A DNA stretch of 64,000 nucleotides from DASPKM01 sp963817075 (GCA_963817075.1 CAWFMT010000001.1:124001-188000), one strand, 5' to 3'; shown: positions 8,308 through 18,528, counted from the first letter of the stretch. Numbers and translations are program-made. Notes: generated by a model from the sequence alone, not told the origin.

Positions 8308-11300
8308 TTATAATGCCATCCTTACACCAAAAATGAGTGACCAGGTGGGAGGTGTATCAATACCCACGGTGCCTGCTCCTTCCGGATCAATTCCCTCCGC
8401 CTTTCTAAATGGCGAGAATAGTATGAAAGGATCCGAAGCAGTGACATATACCTTCAGATTTCGTGCACCTATTCGTTGATTTAACGACTGCGGTAAATTG
8501 TAACCGAGACTGATCGTCCTGATCTTAACAAAAGACCCATCAAAATAGCTCAGTACAGACCGATTCAGCGGATTAGTTGCACCTGCGTTTGGTTTTGGAT
8601 TCCATTGCTCATTATTCAATGGGGTCCAGTAATTAGTTTTTAAATTATTATATGTGCCTTGATAGGTATTTACAAAGTTTCCACCATGCAAACTGCTGTT
8701 CATTGTATATCCCCATCTTGCGAAAGCAACAACTGTAAGATCGAAACCTTTAAATCCAAATCGCTGCGTAGTTCCGCCTTCCCATTTAGGTTCAGGAGTT
8801 CCTACAATTATGCGATCGTATGTAGCATCAATCTTTCCATCTGGTTTTCCGGTCGGCCCACTCAGATCTGCAATCCTTATCGTACCGATAACTGAAGAAG
8901 CACCAGTAGTGGCGAGTCCAAGACGTTTTGCTTCAGCAGAATCTGCAGAAGTGTTTTGCCAGATACCCAATCTCTGAAAATCATAATAAACCTCCAGGGG
9001 TTCTCCAACATACCAGCCGTTAGCCACATCCTTTGTAACACCATTGGTGAGCTCAGTTACTTTTCCACGATTGATAAAAAAGTTGAGGTCACTGGTCCAG
9101 CTGAAATCATCTCTCGATTTTCCTTGCACATTGATTGTGCTAAGATGAATTTCCAATCCTTTGTTCTCAGTCTTGCCAATGTTTGTCACAATCTGAGTTG
9201 GGATTCCCATTGTCGGAGGAAGAGTCTGTGGAAGAATGACTGAACTTGTAAACGCTTTATATAATTCCACAGAACCAGAAATTCGATTGTCGAATATTCC
9301 GAAATCCAAACCAAGATTAGCTGTTTTGGTATTTTCCCATGTGAGTGTCGGATTTGGTACTGCACTTGGATAAACGCCAGTTACCAGTGAAGTGCCGAAA
9401 TTATAAACTAGGGGTGAGAGTAGTCCGAGCGTTTGGTATGCGTTGATGGATTGCTGTCCTACGCTTCCATAACTCAACCTCAATTTCAGGTTATTAACGC
9501 GTGAGTCTGCATTGAAGAATTTTTCATTAGTGATATTCCATGCAAGAGCAACAGAAGGAAAGTAATCCCATTTATTTCCTTTCGCAAGTCTTGATGAACC
9601 ATCAGCCCGCATCGTGAGAGTTAAGAGATAACGATCATCGAAACTATAATTTACCCTACCCATGTATGATAGGATATCAGCCTTGGCATATGATCCGCTT
9701 CCTCTGAGATTGGAACCAAATGTTGGATTGTAATATGCCAGGTAATCAGCAGAAATATTTGTATTGTCGAATGAATTTGATTGCGATGTTGATTCCTGTA
9801 AACTATACAAGCCCGTAAAATTCAACTTATGCCTGTCTGCAAAGATCCTGTCATAAATGAGAAGATTTTCAAGTGTATAATTTTGAGTAAGTCCTGTTCG
9901 ATTTGAAGAAGCTGAACCACCCTGGTTTACCCTGAAGGTTGTTTTGTCAGAATAAAAATTACCATACACATCATTCCTGATTTCTGCTCCGCCATTGAAT
10001 CGATATTTAAGGCCCTTCAGAATATTTACCTCAACATATAATGTGGTGAATGTGCCAAATCTCTTACGGTTCTCGACAACCGCAAGTGGAACAAGGTCCC
10101 CAAGTGGATTCCATACCTGGTTAGCGCTTCCTGGTACATATGTATTCAGAAGGTTGCCAGCACTATCCCAGGGTGATGCCAATGGACTTGCCCTCAATGC
10201 CTGCGCCATTGGATTGGAGCTTTCACCTTTTCGCAATGAATAAGTATTGATCGTGTTCAAACCAACCTTAATGCGACTTCCCAATTGCTGATCAACACTT
10301 GCCTTGATGGTATAGCGTTCAAAACTCTGTCCATGATAGATGCCTGTTTGATTGAAATATCCTGTTGAAATAGCGTATTGAGTTTGCTCTGATCCACCGG
10401 AAATTCCTAATTGGTGGTCCGTGATGATTCCTGTTTTATAAATAAGCTTTTGCCAATCGGTATTGCGACCGTTTTAAGACCTTCGATTTCTGCCGGATCA
10501 AATACACCTCCTGTAAGAAAAGTAGGATCGTCCAAACCTGTGTACTTTCCTGGATTGGCAATTATGTTCGCCCATTTCTTCAGGTCTGTAAATTCAGCCG
10601 CATTCATCACTGGAAATTCGCTGATTAGTTTAGATGTGCCTACATAACCATTATAGGTAAAAACAGGTTTTCCCGATCTACCTCTTTTAGTGCTTATGAG
10701 TATCACTCCATTGGCTCCCCTCGATCCATAAATAGCAGTGGAAGAAGCATCTTTCAAAATCTCAACTGAAGAAACATCGTCCTGATTGATATCATTGATG
10801 TTCCCGTTAAAAGGAATTCCATCTATCACTATCAATGGTGAATTTGAAGCCCCCAATGAACGTGAGCCTCTGATCAGAATATTAGGAGTCGCACCTGGCT
10901 TACTGTTAGCGCCACTTCTCTGAATATCGACACCTGCTGCCTGTCCCTGAAGAGCAGATGCCAGATTTGATGTTGCAATGTCCTTGATGGATTGTTCACT
11001 TACCGATACAATTGCTCCTGTAACATCAGATCTTTTCCTTGTACCATAACCAACCACCACTACCTGGTTCAATTCATTCCTGTTTGGAAGTAATTGAAGG
11101 TTGACTGTCTGGTCATTGGATCCAACACGAATCTCCTTGTTAATGTAACCAACATAGGAGATAAGAATTGTCGCATTCACCGGAGCCTGAATTTGGAAAG
11201 AACCATCTGGCAGGGTTGTGGTTGCCTGTCCTCCTTTCACAGCAACTGTAACTTCCGGAAGTGGCTCACCATTTTGATTGGTGATAAATCCTTTAACCAT

Positions 11301-11438
11301 TACGGATCTCTCATTTTGCGACTGACCCAGATTTGGGAAAAAAACGAAGCATAGAAAGATTGCAATTTTAAATCCCGTTGCAATCAGTCCGTTCTGACCT
11401 CCATTTTGTTGATTGATCATAGAACTCATTCGATTCAT
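8308..11438 (-). pseudogene. susC: SusC-type TonB-dependent transporter (SusC1), single frameshift
   Basis: Outer-membrane TonB-dependent glycan importer, about 1,043 residues if the frame is repaired. The N-terminal frame (11438-10407) has a signal peptide, a carboxypeptidase-regulatory-like domain (VKGFITNQNGEPLPEVTV), the conserved NQVVVVGYGTRKRSDVTGA TonB-proximal segment, and the plug domain (LIVIDGIPFNG, STAIYGSRGANGVILI). At about 10467-10472 the frame shifts. Without the shift it reads GRNTDWQKLIYKTGIITDHQ and joins the barrel frame that continues past 10284 to the stop at 8308. A single missing C in GACCG restores it, and no stop intervenes. Barrel and plug are otherwise intact, so the gene is probably functional in the organism. 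Operators lie upstream at 11593-11625. Confidence 0.9.
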
Positions 11439-11570
11439 AAATGCAGTTTTTAGGTTTGATTGAAGAATACAATAGCGAGTAATGATGATTAAAACTTGAT
11501 CACCTCAGCAGATTTTTTTTGATTAAAAGTGTTGAATGCGATCTGTTACAAATTCAATTATTTTTTGTTT

Positions 11571-11587
11571 CCATTTTAGCAAAATGG
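11571..11587. promoter_or_regulatory. Perfect inverted repeat CCATTTTAGCAAAATGG
   Basis: Seven-base arms CCATTTT / AAAATGG around AGC, lying between the LacI-type operator and SusC1. It could be a second operator or an mRNA hairpin. No T-tract follows, so a terminator is unlikely. Confidence 0.4.
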
Positions 11588-11592
11588 AATGT

Positions 11593-11625
11593 TTATTTAC
11601 GGAATCGGTTTCGGGATCGATTGCG
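11593..11625. promoter_or_regulatory. Tandem LacI-type operators upstream of SusC1
   Basis: Site 1, CGGAATCGGTTTCG (11600-11613), preceded by TTATTTA, matches the lacI operator at 12 of 14 core positions. Site 2, CGGGATCGATTGCG (11612-11625), matches site 1 at 11 of 14. Their central CG steps are 12 bp apart, so they overlap by two bases and share a helix face loosely. They are about 160-190 bp upstream of SusC1. Binding by the LacI at 1599-2636 is inferred. Confidence 0.6.
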
Positions 11626-11862
11626 GAAACCCACGCCAGATAAGGGTTTCAGCGAATGAGTATGTAATATGCAAATGATGGATATCTTCTCAATGAGTAG
11701 AAATTTTCATTGAGAATTAAAATCGGGAGTGAGGATTATCAATCAGATTTCATGAAGACTAAAAACAGAAAAATTCAAGTTCGATTTGTACCCATTCTGA
11801 CTTCGACTTCCATCAATTTTCCGAATTTGAAAAATCAAAAACACATTTTCCTCATGTCAGAA

Positions 11863-13458
11863 TTAATTTCTTCCAGTAATGTCTCTCTTGACCTCAGAAG
11901 TCATTTCAACAACCTTCGTGACTCCAGGAGTTTTATTTTTACTAACAATTACTTTTTTACTATCAGGACCTTCTACTCTTACAAAAGCATCTGCCTTTCC
12001 CTTCACATCTACATTCGATATTTTAGCTCCAATTACATTTTCAAGCCTTATTATAGCTTCCGCCCCGGTGGTTTCGGGTAATTTCCAATCCTTAATTTCT
12101 AAATCATATCCGTCCTCGCAGACTAATGCAGGCCTGAGGTCATTACTATCAAGTTTGAAACTAAGGTTGATAAGTTTCAACCCTTTTACATGCCTTGCCC
12201 ATATCCCGTAGGCAGGGACTCTGGGTCCAAACGTGCTTACTTCTGGATATTTATCGATAGCCTCGGGAACAACCTGTCTTGCATGTTGAGCCAATCCACC
12301 ACCAACTAGCTCGATGAAAATATTTTGGAGAGTCAGATCCGTTATATAATGTCCCGGGATACCAGTAATGAGAATGGCTGAAGCTGGCTTGAGCTGAGCA
12401 TCAGCGGCAGCTTTTGCTTTAACATTTTTGATCAATACGTTTTGAAATGTTCCGACAGGCTGTTTCGAATCTTGTCCTTTCCTAAATACATTTAATCTTG
12501 CACCAAGTCGAAAAAGCATTGGAGTCCTCACGTTATCCATTGTAATATCTGAGATCTCAATATTTCTCAGATGAGCGCCATCAACAGTATTCAACTTAAT
12601 GCCACCATTTCTTGTATCGTAAATATGACAATCAGAAATTTTGATGTCTTCAAATGGAGCCATTGATTCAGTTCCCATCTTAATGCCCGCCTGGTTACTT
12701 TTTAAACGCATTCCTTTTACGACAACATCCCTGCAAGACATTTTACTTGATGTAGTCTTGAAAACAAGGGCATCATCACCACTTACAATATCACAATTAG
12801 AAATGCGAACTTCCTGGCAGCCATCTATTCCTATTCCATCGTTGTGAGCAACTCCTACACTCAGGATTTTTACATTTTCAATCGTAATTTTCGTTGATTG
12901 GAAATAATGAGATGTCCAGGCTGCAGCATAATTGAGGGTAACGTCTTTTACTGTAACACCTGTGCACCTCACTATACGAACTAAAAACGGACGTCTCCCC
13001 CATCTCTGACCTTCAGGTCTTGTATCTTTCAGGATATGCTGTTCCTTTAGTTTGGAACCCTGACCATCAATAGCACCTTCGCCTTCAATCCCGATATTTT
13101 TTGCATCAACTGCCACAAGCAACGCCCAGCCTACATCGATCCCAAGCCCTTCTGTGAAAGGGTCAAGGTTCAGGTAATCCTCCAGGTTAATACTTCCTAA
13201 TAATCTAGCATTCTTTCTGAGATGAATAGTTACATTATCCTTTAGAACTACCGTTCCACTTAGATAAATACCCTCAGGAAAAAATAATTTCCCACCTCCG
13301 CTCCGGTTAATCTCGTCAATGGCCTTTTGAATTTTTTGAGTGTTCAGAGTTTTCCCGTCAGGCAATGCACCAAATTCCAATACATCAATGTCTTTACCCA
13401 GCATCAGCGTGCTGGAAAAAATACAAGCAAGAGAAAATATTATTTTGATTAGGTGCAT
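11863..13458 (-). CDS. GH28 family polygalacturonase-like glycosidase
   Basis: Secreted right-handed beta-helix hydrolase of 531 residues. The signal peptide ends near residue 21. The N-terminal pectate-lyase-superfamily segment DVLEFGALPDGKTLNT and HLRKNARLLGS are characteristic. GH28 active-site landmarks are visible as HNDGIGIDGC, the paired Asp in SGDDALVFK (about residues 226-229), SNQAGIKMGTES and GGIKLNT. The usual HG motif is replaced by QAG, so an exo or atypical uronidase specificity is possible. It probably releases galacturonic acid or a related uronic acid. It is the last gene of the glycosidase run before SusC1 and lies 72 bp after a GH29 gene. Confidence 0.86.
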   Translation of the reverse strand: MHLIKIIFSLACIFSSTLMLGKDIDVLEFGALPDGKTLNTQKIQKAIDEINRSGGGKLFFPEGIYLSGTVVLKDNVTIHLRKNARLLGSINLEDYLNLDPFTEGLGIDVGWALLVAVDAKNIGIEGEGAIDGQGSKLKEQHILKDTRPEGQRWGRRPFLVRIVRCTGVTVKDVTLNYAAAWTSHYFQSTKITIENVKILSVGVAHNDGIGIDGCQEVRISNCDIVSGDDALVFKTTSSKMSCRDVVVKGMRLKSNQAGIKMGTESMAPFEDIKISDCHIYDTRNGGIKLNTVDGAHLRNIEISDITMDNVRTPMLFRLGARLNVFRKGQDSKQPVGTFQNVLIKNVKAKAAADAQLKPASAILITGIPGHYITDLTLQNIFIELVGGGLAQHARQVVPEAIDKYPEVSTFGPRVPAYGIWARHVKGLKLINLSFKLDSNDLRPALVCEDGYDLEIKDWKLPETTGAEAIIRLENVIGAKISNVDVKGKADAFVRVEGPDSKKVIVSKNKTPGVTKVVEMTSEVKRDITGRN

Positions 13459-13494
13459 TTCCTATTGAGTATTCTAGGTTTTAATCCCCTCTTC

Positions 13495-13521
13495 ATTGCG
13501 GCTTAGCGCCCTTGCGGTTAA
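13495..13521. repeat. TTAACCGC palindrome family, degenerate half
   Basis: GCGGCTTAGCGCCC then TTGCGGTTAAG between the GH29 stop and the GH28 start. Only the right half is recognisable. Confidence 0.55.
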
Positions 13522-13530
13522 GTCCCGAGA

Positions 13531-14922
13531 TTAATTGGCACTGACCTTACCTTTTACCTCCAATTTTATCACAGTGGCAATTGGATCAGGTGCTGAGTCA
13601 GGTCCTTTGATTACAATTCCTCCATCTTCCGATTTTGCTTTCACTTCTTTTGTACTCCCAAGGAATTTTGCGGCGATAATTTCATTGGTTACTCCAGGCA
13701 ACACAATCTTTCCATCCTTCGGCCAATCAAATACAGATAAATAAAGTGTAGTGTTAGCACCTGCATCTTTCCTGGTACATCTTCCCCATGCAATCGGGGC
13801 TAGTGGGCTCATCTTGGTTCCATAAATGGCTTCACCATTCAATTTCATCCAGGACCCTATCTCACGGAGAAGGTCAATGCTTTCCTGAGGAAAAGTTCCA
13901 TCCGCCTTAGGTCCAACATTCAACAAATAATTTCCTCCCTTTGATGCGATATCAATCAGGTTGCGGACTAGTGTTTCTTTTGACTTCCAGTTATGCGCAT
14001 AACTTTTGTAACCCCATGTTTCATTCATCGTCATGCAGGTTTCCCAATCTTTCCCATCCAATTCGCTGAGATTTGGAATTCTCTGTTCAGGTGTTTTATA
14101 ATCGCCGGGGTAATTTGGTCTCTTGAGGCGATCGTTAGTGATAATATTTGGTTGAAGTTTAAGTAACGCCTGCAACTTTTCTGCAAATTCATCAGTCATA
14201 TCCGTAGGAGTATCCCACCATAACACCGCAACATCACCATAATTTGTCAATAACTCTTTTACTTGCGGCACGGCCACTTCATCAATATATTGTGACATTG
14301 GTTTTGATGTTTGTACCGGATCCCAATGACCTGAATTAGCTGCAGTATAAGCGTCAATTTTTGCAGAATCAGGATTTGCCCATCCTTCGGAAGCTGGTCT
14401 TCTTGCAGCTGCTCCACCAGGATGATTCCAGTCCTGCGCATGGGAATAATAGAAACCTAATTTCAGTCCATATTTCTGACAGGCATCAACCAACGGCTTC
14501 AACAGATCTTTCTTATAGGGAGTTGCATCAGCTATATCCCATTTACTTGCTTTTGAATCGAACAGCGCAAATCCATCATGGTGTTTGGATGTTATCACTA
14601 TGTATTTCATGCCAGCGTCTTTCGCCATTCTCGCCCAATCATCAGCGTTATAGTTTACAGGATTGAATTCTTTCGCGAATAGTTGATATTCTGCAACGGG
14701 AATTTTCCCGCGATTCATTATCCACTCCCCGATCCTGTTTATCTTGATTCCCTTATATGTTCCGGCTGGTACAGCATAAACACCCCAATGAATGAACATA
14801 CCAAAGCGAGCATCTCTCCACCAAGCCATTCTTTCATCTTTACCAGTAGAAGAACTTTGAGTTTGCGCGGTAACCGCAAGGATCAGAAACAGAAAGGTTG
14901 GAAACAGCAGAAGCTTTTTCAT
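13531..14922 (-). CDS. GH29 alpha-L-fucosidase
   Basis: Secreted exo-alpha-L-fucosidase of 463 residues. The ATG at 14922 is preferred over 14985 because it begins a clean signal peptide (MKKLLLFPTFLFLILAVTAQ). The catalytic barrel begins WWRDARFGMFIHWGVYAVP, includes the substrate-binding KHHDGFALFDSK, and has the probable nucleophile Asp in VLWWDTP (about residue 237). The C-terminus has a short beta domain. The overall length fits the family without an extra module. It lies within a series of minus-strand enzymes; a second, larger GH29 is three genes upstream in transcription order. Linkage preference is unknown. Confidence 0.94.
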   Translation of the reverse strand: MKKLLLFPTFLFLILAVTAQTQSSSTGKDERMAWWRDARFGMFIHWGVYAVPAGTYKGIKINRIGEWIMNRGKIPVAEYQLFAKEFNPVNYNADDWARMAKDAGMKYIVITSKHHDGFALFDSKASKWDIADATPYKKDLLKPLVDACQKYGLKLGFYYSHAQDWNHPGGAAARRPASEGWANPDSAKIDAYTAANSGHWDPVQTSKPMSQYIDEVAVPQVKELLTNYGDVAVLWWDTPTDMTDEFAEKLQALLKLQPNIITNDRLKRPNYPGDYKTPEQRIPNLSELDGKDWETCMTMNETWGYKSYAHNWKSKETLVRNLIDIASKGGNYLLNVGPKADGTFPQESIDLLREIGSWMKLNGEAIYGTKMSPLAPIAWGRCTRKDAGANTTLYLSVFDWPKDGKIVLPGVTNEIIAAKFLGSTKEVKAKSEDGGIVIKGPDSAPDPIATVIKLEVKGKVSAN

Positions 14923-15093
14923 ATAAAGCAATTCTCGTTTAGATAATGATGAGGAGATTGATTGAAACCAATTGCAACTACGCAATATTTGAGGAGGCCT
15001 GTTTCTGTGATAATCGCATTTTATTCAACTATTTTGGCACTGAACGGTGAGGATATGGCAAAATGATGGTAAGATTGTTGTTTTGCTTAAGAG

Positions 15094-15140
15094 ACTTAAC
15101 CGTTAAGACACAAAGGAATAAGGATCGCGAGGGCAAGCTG
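15094..15140. repeat. TTAACCGC palindrome family, degenerate copy
   Basis: CTTAACCGTTAAGACACAAAGG followed by GATCGCGAGGGCAAG in the 249-bp gap between PL6 and GH29. It directly precedes a CTTCTGA heptamer array. Confidence 0.45.
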
Positions 15141-15173
15141 ACATCTGACCTCCGACTTCTGACTTCTGACCTT
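15138..15173. repeat. CTTCTGA heptamer tandem repeat at PL6 3' end
   Basis: Units CTGACAT, CTGACCT, CCGACTT, CTGACTT, CTGACCT abut the stop of the PL6-like gene (15172). The same family is found at 46906-46950, 52820-52853 and 54201-54235. Confidence 0.75.
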
Positions 15174-16572
15174 ATCTCCCCGCATTGTGCCCTACATCAG
15201 ATGGATTGAGTATGCGTGCAACAGACTTCGCCCTCGAGAATTCATCTGCACCTGCATCAAATGGTGTTTCCCTCGGTTGACCATCCATATCAACCTGAAT
15301 AGAAGTATAGTCTTTCTTTACATGATCTATCGCGGGGCTTCCTGGAATTAAATGATAAGAACCACTCGGTTCCTTAGAAAGTTTAGGATCAATAGAAACA
15401 TAACCTGAAGCTGGGATATCGCCAGGACCATCTGTCTTAAAAATGATATTATCTTCCCAATTGGAATTTACAAACGGACCAACGATCGAAGCGGCCGGCC
15501 CACCTCCCTGGATGATATTATGTACGATGGTAACAAAGGTTGAACCAAGTCCGTTTGCGCGATTGGTTTGAACAATATTTGTTTTGTTATTTACAATAGT
15601 GTTGAATGCTATCAAGATCCTGTCAGGACGATCATGAGAAGTGAGTGGCGCCCCATCTGCTACTTCTGCTCCACCATTACCTATATTGATTGCAATGCTG
15701 CAGTTTTCAAAATGATTACTGTGAATAACATGATCATCGCCAAAAATTCTCAGACCAGGAGTATTTATGAAGTAGTTTCCATACACCTGGTTAAAATTTC
15801 CATGTCGAAGTGTGAATTGTGCGGGGCAATTTCGAATAGTGTTATATCTCACTGTTACGCGCGAGGCCTTTATAGAAATTAATTCGTTCTCACCTGCGCA
15901 ATCTTCAAATAAGTTATTCTCAACGACACTATTACTGGATGAAAGACTAAATCCACTTAGTCCAAACTGCAATGCTTCCGCTCCATTCCTGTTCCCCTGG
16001 TTTTTATGGGTCTTGAAATAGTTATGATGTATCGAGAGTCTTTCTGCAATCTGGCTGCCAGTTCCCTTTATGGCAATAAATTTTCCTAATGAGTCTTTAT
16101 TCTGAAAGGTGTTGTAATCTACCTCATGATCACTTCCAGCAATCGTGAGGTAGTCGCCACTACCTGGTGTTTCAAAAATATTTCTTGTCCATCTGCAGAA
16201 TCTTGTACCTCCCGCCATCCTAGCCTTGGATGCTGCATGAATAAATTTAAATCCCTTGATGACAATGTACTCAGCAGGTTTAACCAAACTAAAACCTCCG
16301 ATCCCACCTATAACTGCTCCGCTGATAGATTCAGAGGTAATAGTTATTGGCATTGAGGATGTCCCTTGTTTATCAATTGTAATGTCTGAATTTGAAGTAT
16401 ACATCCCGTCCTTAAGCACGATTACGTCCCCTGGAACAGCCCTTGCAATGGCAGTTTGAAGTTCATCAAGACTAGAAACTTTTATAGTTCCAGCTTGAAG
16501 ATTGATGATCATAATAAGATTGATAATGATAAAACAACAAACTGGTCTAATGAAGGAAGGAAATCTTTTCAT
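15172..16572 (-). CDS. PL6 family polysaccharide lyase (alginate lyase/chondroitinase B type)
   Basis: Secreted parallel beta-helix lyase of about 466 residues that would cleave uronic-acid-containing chains by beta-elimination. The start at 16572 opens the signal peptide MKRFPSFIRPVCCF; an in-frame ATG at 16605 adds 11 residues. PL6 hallmarks are clear: early SLDELQTAIARAVPGDVIVLKDG, then ENELISIKAS with the catalytic Lys (about residue 235), and QFTLRHGNFNQVYGNYF with the catalytic Arg (about residue 256). The nearby Glu is the usual calcium ligand. The C-terminal DPKLSKEPSGSYHLIPGSPA tail is family-typical. Substrate could be alginate, dermatan-like or another uronate polymer. It lies between two fucosidase genes. 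Confidence 0.92.
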   Translation of the reverse strand: MKRFPSFIRPVCCFIIINLIMIINLQAGTIKVSSLDELQTAIARAVPGDVIVLKDGMYTSNSDITIDKQGTSSMPITITSESISGAVIGGIGGFSLVKPAEYIVIKGFKFIHAASKARMAGGTRFCRWTRNIFETPGSGDYLTIAGSDHEVDYNTFQNKDSLGKFIAIKGTGSQIAERLSIHHNYFKTHKNQGNRNGAEALQFGLSGFSLSSSNSVVENNLFEDCAGENELISIKASRVTVRYNTIRNCPAQFTLRHGNFNQVYGNYFINTPGLRIFGDDHVIHSNHFENCSIAINIGNGGAEVADGAPLTSHDRPDRILIAFNTIVNNKTNIVQTNRANGLGSTFVTIVHNIIQGGGPAASIVGPFVNSNWEDNIIFKTDGPGDIPASGYVSIDPKLSKEPSGSYHLIPGSPAIDHVKKDYTSIQVDMDGQPRETPFDAGADEFSRAKSVARILNPSDVGHNAGR

Positions 16573-16617
16573 TTTGATATTTTGACGTATTATTTGAATT
16601 TTCATTTTTGTTTATTT

Positions 16618-18528
16618 TTATTTTCCTGCCTTCATCAACAATTGCAATTCAAGGAGCTTCATCAATTCGCCACCAGTAAGATCGGCTGCCTTCATTTTAA
16701 GAGTATGAATCCCCGGGCTCAGTGTGATTTCTCCAATAGATCTACTCATAACCCCCGATCCGGTTTTAGGTACAGGAATTGCAGAAAATAATTTTCCATC
16801 ATCGATCAGGATGTCAAATGACCTTACGATATCTCCTTCCCCAATAAATTTCATCAGCAATTCATAAGGTTTGCTTTCTATTGTTCGAAATGTCCAGCTC
16901 AAATATTGATCTGTTGTCTTCCATCCCTCAACAAAAAATCTGTCTGCTTTTCCATCTCCATAACTGAAACCCTGCCCATGCTGGACAGCGTCAAAGGCAA
17001 GTAACCGGTGAAGGTTATTATTCGGAGATATGAACCTTATGCTATCTGTTTTAAGAGAATCATATATTTCGAGAACAATCACTGTATTTGTAGTATCAGG
17101 AGGGCTTAAAGGAACCTCCAAAATGAGATCAGATTTCCCCAATCTTTTTGATACAAGAGTATTTTGAGTTTCGGCGAGATAGGAAGCACTCTTTATTTCC
17201 GAATTTAATCCTCCGATAAATATTTTACCATCCTCTGGCCAACTAAGTACATGTAAGAATAACTTATTACCCCGGATAGTTGACACACCCCAACTTTGCA
17301 GCGGTAGCGATGATCTGGTAGTGCCATATATGCTTTCACCGTTTTTTTTCATCCACTTCCCGATGCCATCTAAAATAACCTTGTCTTTGTCATCAAATTT
17401 TCCTTCCCCTGTAGGACCTAGATTCATAAGCAGGTTTCCACCTCTTGATGCAGACTTTGCAATCAGTTGAATGAAAAAGGCAGCCGATTTATGGCTACTA
17501 TCAAACCTATGGTAACCATAAGATTCATTGGTTGTTGGAATGGCTTCCCAGTTTCCATCGACTGGAAAAAACTCCGCTGGCCGATCAGCTGTATTTTTAT
17601 AATCTCCAAAATTTGCATTACTGCTTCGAACCAATCTCCCGTTCACTACCACATTCTGATCAATCTCTCTGATAGCTTTTAGTATCCTGATATTTTCAGA
17701 TAAAGGGAGTTTATGCGGAGTATCAAACCATAGGATGTCAGGATGATATTTTAATAACAATTCCCTGATCTGCGGGATTGCTTTTTCATCTACATATTTT
17801 ATCGCCTTTTGCAAGAGTTCTGGATGCGAATCGTACCAATTTCTTCCACCGAAAAGATTCAGATCGCCACCAGGGTTTTTGTATTCCCAGTCGTTACCAG
17901 GAGCATCCGGATGTTCCCAATCAAAAGCGTGAGAGTAATAGAATCCGAATTTCATTCCATGTTTCTTACACGCTTCTGCCAATTCGGCCATTGGATCTCT
18001 CCGAAATGAAGTTTGATCAATAATATCAAAATCAGAAATTTTGGAATCATACATCGCAAATCCATCATGATGCTTGGCAGTTATGATGAAGTAGCGCATT
18101 CCTGCCTTCATGGCTTCAAGCACCCATTGTTCTGCATTGAATTTTATAGGTTTGAACCGATGGGCAAGTTCCAGGTATTCCTTTCTGGAAATCTTTTCCT
18201 TTCGCATCAGGTGTTCAGCATATCCACTTATCTTTTTCCCTTTCCATTCCCCTGCTGGAAGTGAATAGATCCCCCAATGAATAAACATTCCAAATCTGGC
18301 CTCTTCCCACCACTTGATCCGTTGGTCATGATTTCGCATGGAAGCAGTCCACCAACCCCTTACTGCTTCTTTAATGGCATTCTTATCGCGAGTCGCAGCA
18401 AGGTTTATCAATTCTTTTTCTTCATCCCCTGAAACCTGAGCAACGGAAGAATGGCAAATGAAAAATGAAAAATGGAGAAGAATCAGAAGCCTGATTGAGT
18501 CATATGTAGATTTTATTCTCCTTTTCAT
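16618..18528 (-). CDS. GH29 alpha-L-fucosidase with C-terminal accessory domain
   Basis: Second GH29 of the locus, about 636 residues from the ATG at 18528 (an alternative ATG at 18540 adds four). The mature barrel begins IKWWEEARFGMFIHWGIYSLP, with KHHDGFAMYDSK, and the probable nucleophile Asp in ILWFDTP (about residue 269). About 170 extra C-terminal residues form a beta-rich domain ending in SPGIHTLKMKAADLTGGE, resembling a carbohydrate-binding or malectin-like fold. The longer barrel insertion GNDWEYKNPGGDLNLFGG differs from the first GH29, suggesting a different linkage. The signal-peptide core HFSFFICHSS is encoded by an AAAAATG heptamer array. It starts at the stop of the lyase gene upstream and is likely translationally linked. 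Confidence 0.94.
   Translation of the reverse strand: MKRRIKSTYDSIRLLILLHFSFFICHSSVAQVSGDEEKELINLAATRDKNAIKEAVRGWWTASMRNHDQRIKWWEEARFGMFIHWGIYSLPAGEWKGKKISGYAEHLMRKEKISRKEYLELAHRFKPIKFNAEQWVLEAMKAGMRYFIITAKHHDGFAMYDSKISDFDIIDQTSFRRDPMAELAEACKKHGMKFGFYYSHAFDWEHPDAPGNDWEYKNPGGDLNLFGGRNWYDSHPELLQKAIKYVDEKAIPQIRELLLKYHPDILWFDTPHKLPLSENIRILKAIREIDQNVVVNGRLVRSSNANFGDYKNTADRPAEFFPVDGNWEAIPTTNESYGYHRFDSSHKSAAFFIQLIAKSASRGGNLLMNLGPTGEGKFDDKDKVILDGIGKWMKKNGESIYGTTRSSLPLQSWGVSTIRGNKLFLHVLSWPEDGKIFIGGLNSEIKSASYLAETQNTLVSKRLGKSDLILEVPLSPPDTTNTVIVLEIYDSLKTDSIRFISPNNNLHRLLAFDAVQHGQGFSYGDGKADRFFVEGWKTTDQYLSWTFRTIESKPYELLMKFIGEGDIVRSFDILIDDGKLFSAIPVPKTGSGVMSRSIGEITLSPGIHTLKMKAADLTGGELMKLLELQLLMKAGK
18450..18478. 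repeat. AAAAATG heptamer array inside GH29 signal-peptide coding region
   Basis: Units TGGCAAA, TGAAAAA, TGAAAAA, TGGAGAA on the plus strand. On the coding strand they give the hydrophobic residues of the signal peptide. Confidence 0.65.

Larger units (their letters stand above)
11439..11862. other. SusC1 promoter and operator region
   Basis: 424 bp without a gene. Holds a LacI-type operator pair at 11593-11625 and a perfect 17-bp inverted repeat at 11571-11587. The remaining sequence is AT-rich. No convincing TAnnTTTG/TTG Bacteroidota promoter stands out; TGAATTTG about 115 bp before the SusC1 start is a one-mismatch candidate. Confidence 0.5.

Noticed and set aside
15172..16572. Calling the PL6 protein a chondroitinase specifically
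   Set aside because: Lys/Arg pair defines the fold and mechanism only; no glycosaminoglycan genes support that substrate.
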